38,366 bases of DNA from Streptococcus sp. HMSC078D09 (GTDB lineage: Bacteria; Bacillota; Bacilli; Lactobacillales; Streptococcaceae). Below the pieces are notes generated by a model. The model was given only the letters and a program-made list of their open reading frames with translations, was not told where the DNA came from and did not search any database. Shown piece after piece: positions 7,201 through 16,383 of this stretch (within the stretch, counting starts at the first letter, position 1; each line of letters opens with the position of its first letter). The position numbers and the translations under genes were made by a program. The stretch is from contig NZ_KV813680.1 of assembly GCF_001813675.1 (NCBI RefSeq), forward strand, positions 1 through 38,366. The letters are read 5' to 3'.

Positions 7201-8481
7201 ATGACCTATTCAAAAGAAATTGTGCGAGAATGGTTGGATCAAGTGGCTGAGCGAGCTAAGGAGTACCCTGAGTGGGTGGATGTCTTTGAACGTTGTTATA
7301 CAGACACTTTGGACAATACAGTTGAAATTTTAGAAGATGGTTCAACCTTTGTGTTAACAGGGGACATCCCAGCTATGTGGTTGCGTGACTCGACGGCTCA
7401 ATTGAGGCCCTATCTTTATGTGGCAAAAAGAGACCCTCGTTTGCGTCAGACCATTGCTGGTTTGGTCAAACGCCAGATGACCTTGATCCTCAAGGATCCC
7501 TATGCCAACTCTTTTAATATTGAGGAGAACTGGAAAGGCCATCACGAGACTGATCACACCGATTTGAATGGCTGGATTTGGGAACGTAAGTATGAAGTGG
7601 ACTCGCTTTGCTATCCCTTGCAACTGGCTTATCTTCTTTGGAAAGAAACTGGTGAGACTAGCCAATTTGATGAAACCTTTGTTACAGCGACTAAGGAAAT
7701 CCTTCATCTTTGGACAGTGGAACAAGACCACAAGAATTCCCCTTATCGCTTTGTTCGGGATACAGATCGTAAGGAAGACACGCTGGTAAATGACGGATTT
7801 GGTCCTGACTTTGCTGTGACAGGGATGACCTGGTCAGCCTTTCGTCCAAGTGATGACTGCTGTCAGTATAGTTACTTGATTCCGTCCAATATGTTTGCAG
7901 TGGTTGTCTTGGGTTATGTGCAAGAAATCTTCGCAACATTGAATCTAGCCGATAGCGAGAGCATCATTGCAGATGCCAAACGCCTGCAGACTGAGATTCA
8001 AGAAGGAATTGAAAACTACGCCTACACCACTAACAGCAAGGGCGAGAAAATCTATGCTTTTGAAGTAGACGGTTTGGGAAATGCTAGCATCATGGATGAC
8101 CCTAACGTACCAAGTTTGTTGGCGGCTCCCTATCTGGGCTATTGCGACATCGACGATGAAGTCTACCAAGCTACTCGTCGGACGATTTTGAGTCCTGAAA
8201 ATCCCTACTTCTATGAAGGGAAGTACGCAAGTGGGCTCGGAAGTTCTCATACCTTTTATCGCTATATCTGGCCGATTGCTTTATCCATTCAAGGATTGAC
8301 AACGACAGATAAAGCTGAGAAAAAACATTTGTTGGACCAGTTGGTTGCCTGCGATGGAGGCACGGGCGTCATGCACGAAAGTTTCCATGTAGATGATCCA
8401 ACCAAATACTCGCGTGAATGGTTCTCTTGGGCCAACATGATGTTCTGTGAATTAGTCTTGGATTACTTGGATATTCGCTAA
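7201..8481 (+). CDS. GH125 exo-alpha-1,6-mannosidase
   Basis: A 426-residue glycoside hydrolase family 125 enzyme, nearly the length of the characterised pneumococcal SpGH125 (SP_2144), which trims alpha-1,6-linked mannose from N-glycan cores. The family block TGDIPAMWLRDSTAQLRPY is near residues 53-71. C-terminal blocks GLGSSHTFYRYIWPIALS and TGVMHESFHVDDP follow, the latter carrying an acidic residue in the expected catalytic-base region. No signal peptide is present, so it is cytoplasmic. The start is ATG at 7201 behind GTGAGGAAAATAA. It is followed by a BOX repeat and then GH38. Confidence 0.94.
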   Translation: MTYSKEIVREWLDQVAERAKEYPEWVDVFERCYTDTLDNTVEILEDGSTFVLTGDIPAMWLRDSTAQLRPYLYVAKRDPRLRQTIAGLVKRQMTLILKDPYANSFNIEENWKGHHETDHTDLNGWIWERKYEVDSLCYPLQLAYLLWKETGETSQFDETFVTATKEILHLWTVEQDHKNSPYRFVRDTDRKEDTLVNDGFGPDFAVTGMTWSAFRPSDDCCQYSYLIPSNMFAVVVLGYVQEIFATLNLADSESIIADAKRLQTEIQEGIENYAYTTNSKGEKIYAFEVDGLGNASIMDDPNVPSLLAAPYLGYCDIDDEVYQATRRTILSPENPYFYEGKYASGLGSSHTFYRYIWPIALSIQGLTTTDKAEKKHLLDQLVACDGGTGVMHESFHVDDPTKYSREWFSWANMMFCELVLDYLDIR

Positions 8482-8630
8482 TACTCTTCGAAAATCTCTT
8501 CAAACCACGTCAGCTTCGCCTTGCCGTATATATGTTACTGACTTCGTCAGTTCTATCTACAACCTCAAAGCAGTGCTTTGAGCAACCTGCGGCTAGCTTC
8601 CTAGTTTGCTCTTTGATTTTCATTGAGTAT
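8481..8630 (+). repeat. BOX element (boxA-boxB-boxC)
   Basis: A 150-base repeat bounded by ATACTC and GAGTAT. The segment CGTCAGCTTCGCCTTGCCGTA matches boxA, with one change from the well-known BOX-A1R primer target. The following CTGACTTCGTCAG hairpin and the AAAGCAGTGCTTTGAGC stem are boxB-like. AACCTGCGGCTAGCTTCC to GAGTAT is boxC. It begins at the last base of the GH125 stop codon, so it fills the GH125-GH38 gap and could affect transcript stability or expression of GH38. BOX elements are typical of S. pneumoniae and close relatives. Confidence 0.92.
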
Positions 8631-8652
8631 AAGGAGCACGCTTTAGCTTCAC

Positions 8653-8670
8653 TGATTCTTGTTAGAATCA
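8653..8670 (+). other. Small hairpin upstream of GH38
   Basis: TGATTC (8653-8658) and GAATCA (8665-8670) form a 6-bp hairpin around loop TTGTTA, in the AT-rich leader before the GH38 start. There is no T tract, so it is not a terminator. A -10-like TAGAAT follows about 35 bases later, without a clear -35. Confidence 0.35.
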
Positions 8671-8721
8671 CAAGTTTATATTTAAAACATTAAAAATTTA
8701 AGTTAGAATGAGGTTTTACTC

Positions 8722-11367
8722 ATGGAAAATGTTGTTGTACATATCATCTCTCATAGCCACTGGGATCGTGAGTGGTATTTACCTTTTGAAAGTCACCGCA
8801 TGCAATTGGTGGAACTGTTTGACAATCTCTTTGATCTTTTTGAAAATGATCCGGAGTTCAAAAGTTTCCACTTGGATGGCCAAACTATTGTCCTTGACGA
8901 CTATTTAGAAATTCGTCCTGAAAACCGCGACAAGGTGCAGCGTTATATCGACGAGGGCAAACTCAAGATTGGTCCCTTCTACATTTTGCAGGATGATTAC
9001 TTGATCTCCAGTGAAGCCAACGTCCGCAATACCTTGATTGGACAAGCTGAATGCGCCAAATGGGGCAAATCTACTCAGATTGGTTACTTCCCTGATACCT
9101 TTGGAAATATGGGGCAAGCTCCTCAACTCCTTCAAAAATCAGGGATCCACGTAGCAGCCTTTGGGCGTGGGGTCAAACCAATCGGATTTGACAACCAAGT
9201 CCTCGAAGATGAGCAGTTTACCTCTCAATTTTCTGAAATGTACTGGCAAGGGGCGGATGGTAGCCGTGTGCTAGGTATTCTCTTTGCCAACTGGTACAGT
9301 AATGGGAACGAAATTCCAGTGGATAAAGATGAAGCTTTGGCTTTTTGGAAACAAAAATTGGCAGATGTTCGTGACTATGCCTCCACCAACCAATGGTTGA
9401 TGATGAACGGCTGCGACCACCAACCAGTTCAACGAAACTTGAGTGAAGCAATTCGCGTGGCTAACGAACTATTTCCTGACGTGACCTTTATCCATAGCTC
9501 TTTTGATGAATATGTGCAAGCAGTGGAAAGTGCGCTTCCTGAGCAATTATCAACAGTTACAGGAGAATTGACCAGTCAGGAAACCGATGGTTGGTACACA
9601 CTGGCAAATACGTCTTCCTCTCGGATTTATCTCAAGCAAGCCTTCCAAGAAAACAGCAACTTGCTCGAGCAAGTGGTGGAACCTTTGACCATCATTACTG
9701 GTGGGCACAACCACAAGGATCAATTGACCTATGCCTGGAAGACACTCTTACAAAATGCGCCACACGATAGTATTTGTGGATGTAGCGTAGATGATGTTCA
9801 CCGTGAAATGGAAGTTCGTTTTGCCAAGGTCAACCAAGTTGGAAACTTCGTCAAGACCAACCTTCTGAACGAATGGAAGGGTAAGCTAGCAACTCAAAAA
9901 GCCCAGAGTGAGCACCTCTTTACGGTCATCAATACTGGCTTGCATAATAAGGTGGATACCGTCAGCACGATTGTCGATGTAGCAGTTTGTCCGTTTAAGG
10001 AATTGCATCCGACAGAAGGCTTCAAGAAAATGGCCGCTTTGACCTTGCCAGACTACCACGTAGAAGATTTAGATGGGCATCTTGTAGAAGCAGAGATTGA
10101 GGACTTGGGAGCAAGCTTTGGCTATACCCTGCCTAAGGATAAATTCCGTCAACCTTATATCGCGCGTCAAGTGCGCGTGACGGTTCCGGTTCACCTAGCG
10201 CCTCTTTCTTGGACCACCTTCCAGCTCTTGGAAGGCAAAGCACCTCATCATGATGGTCTTTTCCAAAATGGGGTGATCGATACGCCATTTGTAACCCTTA
10301 GTATCGATGATGGCTTGACCCTCTATGATAAAACGACCAATGAGGCTTATGAGGATTTCCTTCGCTTCGAAGATCGTGGGGATATCGGAAATGAATATAT
10401 CTACTTCCAACCAAAAGGAACAGAGCCGATCTATGCGGAGTTAACAGCTTATGAGGTCTTGGAAAACAATGCTCGCTATGCCAAAATCTTGCTCAAGCAT
10501 GACTTGACCATCCCGGTCAGCGCGGATGAACAATTGGATGCGGAGCAAAGAGGCATTATCGAGTTTATGAACCGCAAGGCAAGTCGCTCAGAAGAGCTGA
10601 CAACCATCCCTCTTGAAACGGAGATGACCATCTTTGTAGATGATCCGCAAATTCGCTTCAAGACGCGCTTCACCAATACAGCTAAGGATCACCGTATCCG
10701 TCTCTTGGTCAAGACTCACAATACACGTCCAAGCAACGACTCGGAAAGCATTTTTGAGGTGGTCACACGGCCAAATAAACCGGCTGCTTCTTGGGAAAAT
10801 CCTGAAAATCCCCAACACCAGCAAGCCTTCGTCAGCTTGTATGATGACGTCAAAGGGGTAACAGTGGCCAATAAAGGACTGCATGAATACGAAATCCTTG
10901 GAGACGATACGATAGCTGTAACCCTTCTCCGTGCTTCCGGTGAACTTGGTGACTGGGGCTATTTCCCAACACCAGAAGCACAATGCTTGCGGGAATTTGA
11001 GGTTGAATATGCAGTAGAATGCCATCAAGCTCAGGGGCGCTTCTCTGCTTATCGCCGAGCTAAAGCTTTGCAGACACCGATGACTAGCCTTCAAGTTGAA
11101 AAACAAGAAGGAAGTGTAGCAGCGTCTGGTAGCTTACTCAAACATACCGCCTTGACGCATCCTCAGGTTTGTCCAACAGCCTTTAAGGTAGCAGAAAATG
11201 AAGAAGGTTACATCCTTCGCTATTACAACATGAGCCAAGAAAATGTGCGCGTGTCAGAAGGACAACAAACGGTTGTCGATCTTCTGGAACAACCGTATCC
11301 GGTTCATACAGGTTTATTGGCACCGCAAGAAATCCGGACAGAATGGATTAAAAAAGAAGAAGTATAG
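8722..11367 (+). CDS. GH38 alpha-mannosidase
   Basis: An 881-residue family 38 retaining alpha-mannosidase, Zn-dependent and cytoplasmic (no signal peptide). Zinc ligands and nucleophile follow the family pattern: H13 and D15 in HSHWDREW, nucleophile D125 in GYFPDTFGNMG, and H348 in NAPHDSICG. Beta-sandwich domains fill the C-terminal half. It resembles pneumococcal SP_2143, which removes alpha-1,3-mannose from N-glycan fragments. The start is ATG at 8722 after GAATGAGG. It lies between the BOX repeat and the ROK gene. Its mRNA probably ends, at least partly, at the hairpin just downstream. Confidence 0.95.
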   Translation: MENVVVHIISHSHWDREWYLPFESHRMQLVELFDNLFDLFENDPEFKSFHLDGQTIVLDDYLEIRPENRDKVQRYIDEGKLKIGPFYILQDDYLISSEANVRNTLIGQAECAKWGKSTQIGYFPDTFGNMGQAPQLLQKSGIHVAAFGRGVKPIGFDNQVLEDEQFTSQFSEMYWQGADGSRVLGILFANWYSNGNEIPVDKDEALAFWKQKLADVRDYASTNQWLMMNGCDHQPVQRNLSEAIRVANELFPDVTFIHSSFDEYVQAVESALPEQLSTVTGELTSQETDGWYTLANTSSSRIYLKQAFQENSNLLEQVVEPLTIITGGHNHKDQLTYAWKTLLQNAPHDSICGCSVDDVHREMEVRFAKVNQVGNFVKTNLLNEWKGKLATQKAQSEHLFTVINTGLHNKVDTVSTIVDVAVCPFKELHPTEGFKKMAALTLPDYHVEDLDGHLVEAEIEDLGASFGYTLPKDKFRQPYIARQVRVTVPVHLAPLSWTTFQLLEGKAPHHDGLFQNGVIDTPFVTLSIDDGLTLYDKTTNEAYEDFLRFEDRGDIGNEYIYFQPKGTEPIYAELTAYEVLENNARYAKILLKHDLTIPVSADEQLDAEQRGIIEFMNRKASRSEELTTIPLETEMTIFVDDPQIRFKTRFTNTAKDHRIRLLVKTHNTRPSNDSESIFEVVTRPNKPAASWENPENPQHQQAFVSLYDDVKGVTVANKGLHEYEILGDDTIAVTLLRASGELGDWGYFPTPEAQCLREFEVEYAVECHQAQGRFSAYRRAKALQTPMTSLQVEKQEGSVAASGSLLKHTALTHPQVCPTAFKVAENEEGYILRYYNMSQENVRVSEGQQTVVDLLEQPYPVHTGLLAPQEIRTEWIKKEEV

Positions 11368-11397
11368 CTGGTTGCAGCTGAAGAAACAATAAAAGGA

Positions 11398-11444
11398 AAG
11401 GAGGAGCGAAAAAGTAAGAACCAACTGCTGACTCGCTCCTTTTT
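11398..11444 (+). terminator. Terminator-like hairpin after GH38
   Basis: GGAGCGA (11403-11409) pairs with TCGCTCC (11433-11439), extended by AAAG/TTTT across a bulge, and ends in a T run. It lies between GH38 and the ROK gene. It may be a partial terminator that lowers downstream expression, since no strong promoter is seen after it. Confidence 0.6.
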
Positions 11445-11457
11445 ACAGGTAAAAGCA

Positions 11458-12327
11458 ATGATCATTGCAACGATTGATATCGGAGGGACTGGGATTAAGT
11501 TTGCTAGTCTCACTCCGGATGGAAAGATTTTAGATAAGGCCAGCACCCCAACTCCAGAAACTCTAGAAGATTTGCTAGCTTGGCTGGACCAGCGATTGTC
11601 AGAACGTGACTACCGTGGGATTGCCATGAGTGTCCCAGGAGCCGTTCATCAAGAAACAGGGGTGATTGAGGGGATCAGTGCCATTCCTTACATCCATGGT
11701 TTTTCATGGTATGAGGCGCTTGCTCATCATAAGCTTCCTGTCCATCTAGAAAATGATGCCAACTGTGTTGGACTGAGTGAACTGCTGGCGCATCCTGAGA
11801 TTGAAAATGCAGCCTGTGTCGTGATTGGTACAGGGATCGGTGGGGCCATGATTATCAATGGCAAGCTTCACCGTGGACGTCATGGTTTGGGCGGTGAGTT
11901 TGGCTATATGACAACCATCGAGCCCGCAGAAAGACTCAATAACTGGTCACAACTCGCTTCTACAGGAAACATGGTTCGCTATGTGATTGAAAAATCAGGT
12001 CAGTCTGACTGGGATGGCCGCAAGGTGTACCAAGAGGCAGCAGCAGGCAATGCCCTTTGCCAGGAAGCTATCGAGCGCATGAACCGTAATCTTGCTCAAG
12101 GACTGCTCAATATCCAGTACCTCATTGACCCAGATGTGATTAGTCTAGGCGGCTCTATCAGTCAGAACCCTGATTTTATCAAAGGCGTGCAAAAAGCAGT
12201 AGATACTTTTGTGGACAGATATGAAGAATATACAATTGCTCCAGTGATTCAAGCTTGCACCTATCAGGCAGATGCTAATCTCTACGGTGCCCTTGTCAAC
12301 TGGTTACAGGAGGAAAACCAATGGTAA
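11458..12327 (+). CDS. ROK-family sugar kinase
   Basis: A 289-residue ROK (repressor/ORF/kinase) protein with no DNA-binding domain, so a kinase rather than a repressor. N-terminal phosphate loop DIGGTGIK starts at residue 7, LENDAN holds the probable catalytic base D100, and the ROK block [10 protein letters not shown] is followed by [10 protein letters not shown]. The Cys/His zinc motif of many ROK glucokinases is absent. It most likely phosphorylates mannose or GlcNAc released by the neighbouring glycosidases. It resembles pneumococcal SP_2142. The ribosome site is weak (AGG, 11437-11450 region). It overlaps the GH20 start by 7 bases. Confidence 0.88.
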   Translation: MIIATIDIGGTGIKFASLTPDGKILDKASTPTPETLEDLLAWLDQRLSERDYRGIAMSVPGAVHQETGVIEGISAIPYIHGFSWYEALAHHKLPVHLENDANCVGLSELLAHPEIENAACVVIGTGIGGAMIINGKLHRGRHGLGGEFGYMTTIEPAERLNNWSQLASTGNMVRYVIEKSGQSDWDGRKVYQEAAAGNALCQEAIERMNRNLAQGLLNIQYLIDPDVISLGGSISQNPDFIKGVQKAVDTFVDRYEEYTIAPVIQACTYQADANLYGALVNWLQEENQW

Positions 12328-14201
12328 CTTTTACCGGAATCAGCAGTAAACAAGCGCAAGCTTTAGAGTTGCTCCAAAATCACATTTCTCTACCAGATGT
12401 AGAAGTGGTAGTCACTCAGTCTGACCATGCTTCTATTTCTATCAAGGGTGAGAAGGGGCAGTATCAACTGACCTACCGTAAACCTCATCAACTCTACCGT
12501 GCCTTGTCTGTCCTCGCAACAGCTTTAGCAGAAGGAGACAAGGTAGAGATTGAGGAGCAGGCGGCTTATGAAGATTTAGCCTATATGGCGGATTGTTCGC
12601 GCAATGCCGTGATCAATGTCGCATCAGCCAAGCAGATGATCGAAGTTCTAGCTCTCATGGGCTATTCAACCTTTGAGCTCTACATGGAAGACACCTATCA
12701 AATCGAGGGGCAACCTTACTTTGGCTATTTCCGTGGAGCTTATGCTGCTGAAGAGTTACAGGAAATTGAAGCCTACGCCCAGCAGTTTGACATGACTTTT
12801 GTCCCCTGCATCCAAACCTTGGCTCACTTATCAGCCTTTGTCAAATGGGGTGTCAAAGAAGTGCAAGAACTCCGCGATGTAGAAGACATTCTCCTCATCG
12901 GTGAAGAAAAAGTCTACGACCTGATTGACGGTATGTTTGCGACGTTATCTAAACTACAAACTCGCAAGGTCAATATCGGGATGGACGAAGCCCACTTGGT
13001 TGGTTTGGGACGTTACCTCATCTTGAATGGTGTGGTGGATCGGAGTCTTCTCATGTGCCAACACTTGGAGCGCGTGCTTGATATTGCAGACAAGTACGGT
13101 TTCCACTGCCAGATGTGGAGTGATATGTTCTTCAAGCTCATGTCAGCAGATGGCCAGTATGATCGTGATGTCGAAATTCCAGAAGAAACACGTGTTTATC
13201 TTGATCGTCTCAAAGATCGTGTCACCTTGGTTTACTGGGATTATTATCAGGATAGCGAGGAAAAATACAACCGAAACTTCCGTAATCACCATAAGATTAG
13301 TCAGGATATCGCCTTTGCGGGAGGGGCTTGGAAATGGATTGGCTTCACACCTCACAACCATTTCAGTCGTCTCATCGCTCTTGAAGCAAACAAAGCCTGC
13401 CGTGCCAATCAGATCAAGGAAGTTATTGTGACTGGCTGGGGGGACAATGGTGGTGAAACAGCTCAGTTCTCTATTCTGCCAAGCTTGCAAATCTGGGCAG
13501 AACTTAGCTACCGCAATGATTTAGAACGTCTGTCAGCTCACTTCAAGACCAATACAGGTCTATCTGTTGAGGACTTTATGCAGCTGGATCTGGCCAATCT
13601 CTTGCCAGACCTACCAGCTAATCTCAGTGGGATTAATCCTAACCGCTATGTCTTTTATCAGGATGTTCTTTGCCCAATCCTTGACAAGCACATGACTCCT
13701 GAACAGGACAAACCACACTTTGCCCAAGCAGCTGAGACTCTTGCTGCTATCAAAGAAAAAGCAGGCATCTACGCCTATCTCTTTGAAACTCAGGCTCAGT
13801 TGAATGCTATTTTAAGTAACAAGGTGGATGTAGGACGACGCATCCGTGAGGCCTATCACGCGGATGATAAAGAAAGCTTGCAACAAATCGCTCAGGAAGA
13901 ATTGCCAAAACTCAGAAGCCAGATTGAACACTTCCATGCTCTCTTTAGCCACCAATGGCTGAAAGAAAACAAGGTCTTTGGATTGGATACCGTAGATATC
14001 CGTATGGGTGGACTCTTGCAACGCATCAAGCGAGCAGAAAGTCGAATTGAAAACTACCTAGCAGGCGAAATCTCTCGTATCGATGAACTAGAAGTAGAGA
14101 TCTTGCCATTCAACGATTTCTACGGAGATCAGGACTTCGCAGCCACAACGGCTAACCAATGGCATACCATTGCGACTGCTTCTACCATTTATACAACGTA
14201 A
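12321..14201 (+). CDS. GH20 exo-beta-hexosaminidase (GH20C-like)
   Basis: A 626-residue cytoplasmic family 20 glycosidase that removes terminal beta-linked GlcNAc (or GalNAc). An N-terminal domain precedes a TIM barrel, with the D222-E223 catalytic pair in NIGMDEAH. Aromatic subsite residues lie in [14 protein letters not shown] and VTGWGDNG. No secretion signal or LPXTG anchor is present, unlike the surface hexosaminidase StrH. It matches the intracellular GH20C type (SP_2141-like) of the pneumococcal N-glycan pathway. The start is ATG at 12321 after AGGAGGAAAACCA. It overlaps the ROK gene, so the two are translationally coupled. Confidence 0.93.
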   Translation: MVTFTGISSKQAQALELLQNHISLPDVEVVVTQSDHASISIKGEKGQYQLTYRKPHQLYRALSVLATALAEGDKVEIEEQAAYEDLAYMADCSRNAVINVASAKQMIEVLALMGYSTFELYMEDTYQIEGQPYFGYFRGAYAAEELQEIEAYAQQFDMTFVPCIQTLAHLSAFVKWGVKEVQELRDVEDILLIGEEKVYDLIDGMFATLSKLQTRKVNIGMDEAHLVGLGRYLILNGVVDRSLLMCQHLERVLDIADKYGFHCQMWSDMFFKLMSADGQYDRDVEIPEETRVYLDRLKDRVTLVYWDYYQDSEEKYNRNFRNHHKISQDIAFAGGAWKWIGFTPHNHFSRLIALEANKACRANQIKEVIVTGWGDNGGETAQFSILPSLQIWAELSYRNDLERLSAHFKTNTGLSVEDFMQLDLANLLPDLPANLSGINPNRYVFYQDVLCPILDKHMTPEQDKPHFAQAAETLAAIKEKAGIYAYLFETQAQLNAILSNKVDVGRRIREAYHADDKESLQQIAQEELPKLRSQIEHFHALFSHQWLKENKVFGLDTVDIRMGGLLQRIKRAESRIENYLAGEISRIDELEVEILPFNDFYGDQDFAATTANQWHTIATASTIYTT

Positions 14202-14243
14202 AAAAAGCCAAGTTGGATGACAGAAGTCTCATCCACGGTCGAT

Positions 14244-14296
14244 AGGAGTAGAAGAGGAGCTGTCTTTACGACCACCCTTTTCTACTCCTTTTTTAA
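14244..14296 (+). terminator. Terminator after GH20
   Basis: AGGAGTAGAAGAGG (14244-14257) pairs with the complementary arm ending CTTTTCTACTCCT at about 14289, then T6. This separates the glycosidase genes from the transporter operon. Confidence 0.85.
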
Positions 14297-14339
14297 AGCT
14301 ATGTCATAAATTTGTAGAATTTTTTCTATAATTAGGAGT

Positions 14340-14368
14340 TTGAAAATGTAAATGGGCTATCTTATAAT
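14340..14368 (+). promoter_or_regulatory. Promoter of the sugar ABC transporter operon
   Basis: -35 TTGAAA (14340-14345), 17-base spacer, consensus -10 TATAAT (14363-14368). A start site near 14375 would fall inside the cre box that follows. A second TATAAT at 14327-14332 has no good -35. Confidence 0.85.
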
Positions 14369-14373
14369 AGTTA

Positions 14374-14388
14374 ATGTAAACGCTACCA
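14374..14388 (+). promoter_or_regulatory. CcpA binding site (cre)
   Basis: ATGTAAACGCTACCA fits the cre consensus WTGNAANCGNWNNCA at every defined position. It overlaps the predicted transcription start, the usual place for CcpA repression. Glucose repression of the glycan importer, and through read-through of the DUF624 and two-component genes, is therefore expected. Confidence 0.85.
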
Positions 14389-14428
14389 AAGCAAATAAAC
14401 ACGCTCAAGGCTCAAAGGGGGGAGTTAA

Positions 14429-15358
14429 ATGAAAAAGTTTGTAAGGACTCTGAGAGAAAATTTCATTTTTCTTTTAATGGTCTTACCTGGTGCAGCGTGG
14501 TTAATCTTATTCTTCTATATTCCGGTTTTTGGGAATATCGTAGCATTTAAGGACTATCATATCACAGGAGAGGGCTTCATCGACAGTGTCATGAAGAGTA
14601 AGTGGGTTGGCTTTGACAACTTCAAGTTCCTCTTTAGTTCCAAAGATGCCTACATTATTACAAGAAATACGGTCTTGTACAACTTAGGATTTATCTTCTT
14701 AGGATTGATTGTTTCCGTTGGGATCGCCATCATCTTTAGTGAGTTGAGATCAAAAAGAGTGGTCAAGGTGCTTCAAACCTCCATGCTCTTCCCATACTTC
14801 CTATCATGGGTTATCATCAGCTTCTTCACCGATGCCTTCCTGAACGTGGACAAAGGATTGGTCAACCACATCTTAACTTCACTTGGCATGAAGGCCATCA
14901 ATTTCTATTCAGAATTGTGGATCTGGCCAGCGCTTCTCCTCTTCTTAGGAATTTGGAAAGGCTTTGGTTATAGCAGTGTCATGTACTATGCAACCATCAT
15001 GGGAATTGACCCAACTTACTATGAAGCAGCGACCGTGGATGGTGCGTCTAAGTGGCAACGCATTCGCAACATCACCATTCCTCAGTTGTCTTCCTTGATT
15101 ACGGTCTTGACCATTCTTGCAGTCGGAAATATCTTCCGCGCAGACTTCGGTCTCTTCTACCAAATCCCGCATAATGCTGGAGCGCTCTATAGTGTGACCA
15201 ACGTTATTGATGTTTATGTCTACAACGGTTTGACCAAGTCAGGGGATATCGGGATGACAGCAGCAGCCGGTCTTTACCAATCGGTAGTCGGTTTGGTTCT
15301 TGTTTTAATCTCAAATATCATTGCCCGTCGCATTGATAAGAATGCCGCTCTCTTCTAG
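14429..15358 (+). CDS. ngtP1: Sugar ABC transporter permease (NgtP1-like, LplB/UgpA type)
   Basis: A 309-residue CUT1-family inner-membrane permease with six predicted helices. The EAA loop that docks the ATPase is EAATVDGASKWQRIRNITIP. It is the first gene of a permease-permease-binding-protein operon with a strong promoter and cre site. Symbol and substrate (N-glycan fragments) rest on the downstream binding protein, which resembles pneumococcal NgtS. No ATPase is encoded here, so a shared MsmK-type ATPase must energise it. The start is ATG at 14429 after AAAGGGGGGAG. Confidence 0.85.
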   Translation: MKKFVRTLRENFIFLLMVLPGAAWLILFFYIPVFGNIVAFKDYHITGEGFIDSVMKSKWVGFDNFKFLFSSKDAYIITRNTVLYNLGFIFLGLIVSVGIAIIFSELRSKRVVKVLQTSMLFPYFLSWVIISFFTDAFLNVDKGLVNHILTSLGMKAINFYSELWIWPALLLFLGIWKGFGYSSVMYYATIMGIDPTYYEAATVDGASKWQRIRNITIPQLSSLITVLTILAVGNIFRADFGLFYQIPHNAGALYSVTNVIDVYVYNGLTKSGDIGMTAAAGLYQSVVGLVLVLISNIIARRIDKNAALF

Positions 15359-15371
15359 AAAGGAGGATCGT

Positions 15372-16304
15372 ATGAAAAAATCAACCATTCAAAAAGAAAA
15401 AATTGATAATGTCGGGATCCATTCTTTCAGTAAGAAGAGCAACTTCTTCTTTACCTTGTTGTTGACCTTAGTCGGATTGACCTGTGTACTTCCCTTCATC
15501 TTCGTTGTCATGATCTCTTTGACAGACGAACAAAGTTTGGCAGTCCATGGATTCCAATTCTGGCCGGCAAAATTTGGATTTGATGGTTACCTTTTCTTGG
15601 TACAGTTCAAAGACAAAATCTTGCAAGCCCTCTTCATTACCTTGTTTGTGACCATTGTGGGGACAGCATGTAATGTCTTTATCACCACAACCTATGCTTA
15701 TGCGATCTCACGGAGTACCTTTAAATACCGCAAGTTCTTTACCGTATTTTCACTCCTTAGTATGCTCTTTAGTGCAGGGTTGGTACCGGGCTATATTGTC
15801 ACCACTCAACTCTTGCAATTGGGTGATACCATCGGGGCTTTGATTATCCCAATGTTGCTTAGCCCATTTAACATCATCTTGATGCGGACCTTCTTTAAAC
15901 GGACCATTCCAGAAGCCATTCTTGAATCCGCTCGGATCGATGGGGCAAGTGAAACACGGATTTTCTTCCAAATTTGCTTGCCACTCTCTCTACCAGGGAT
16001 TGCGACTATTAGTCTCTTCACCGCTTTAGGATTCTGGAACGACTGGTTCAATGCCCTCCTCTATATTAAGAGTGACAACCTTTACCCATTGCAATACCTC
16101 TTGATGCAAATCCAAAACAATATGGATTACATCGCTAAAAATGTCGGGGTATCCGGCCAATTGGCAGGAGCTGTACAATCCATCCCACGGGAAACAGGAC
16201 GTATGGCCATGGTGGTTGTGGCAACAGTGCCAATCGCCATTCTCTATCCATTCTTCCAACGCTACTTTGTAAAAGGCTTGACCATCGGTGGTGTGAAAGA
16301 ATAA
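15372..16304 (+). CDS. ngtP2: Sugar ABC transporter permease (NgtP2-like, MalG type)
   Basis: A 310-residue second CUT1 permease with six predicted helices and EAA loop ESARIDGASETRIFFQICLP. The start is ATG at 15372, chosen because AAAGGAGGATCG lies just upstream and the protein then begins MKKSTIQKEK. The frame runs back to 15321 but only into the end of the first permease gene. It starts 13 bases after ngtP1 and is followed by a hairpin and then the binding-protein gene. Confidence 0.87.
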   Translation: MKKSTIQKEKIDNVGIHSFSKKSNFFFTLLLTLVGLTCVLPFIFVVMISLTDEQSLAVHGFQFWPAKFGFDGYLFLVQFKDKILQALFITLFVTIVGTACNVFITTTYAYAISRSTFKYRKFFTVFSLLSMLFSAGLVPGYIVTTQLLQLGDTIGALIIPMLLSPFNIILMRTFFKRTIPEAILESARIDGASETRIFFQICLPLSLPGIATISLFTALGFWNDWFNALLYIKSDNLYPLQYLLMQIQNNMDYIAKNVGVSGQLAGAVQSIPRETGRMAMVVVATVPIAILYPFFQRYFVKGLTIGGVKE

Positions 16305-16313
16305 CATCGTTCA

Positions 16314-16336
16314 TTGAAAATCAACAGGATTTTCAA
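16314..16336 (+). other. Intercistronic hairpin before ngtS
   Basis: A perfect 9-bp stem TTGAAAATC/GATTTTCAA (16314-16322 with 16328-16336) around loop AACAG. No T tract follows, so it is not a terminator. Its place between permease and binding-protein genes fits an RNA processing or stabilising element that raises the amount of binding protein relative to permeases. This is inferred from analogous transporter operons. Confidence 0.6.
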
Positions 16337-16383
16337 CTCATAACTTAGTCTAAAAAGAAAATAACATAAAGGAGATTTTTCTT

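Noticed and set aside
7032..7250. 72-residue frame upstream of GH125
   Set aside because: It overlaps promoter elements and the true GH125 start, and has no ribosome site.
10588..11106. 172-residue minus-strand frame inside GH38
   Set aside because: It is antisense to a conserved enzyme gene, with no family features.
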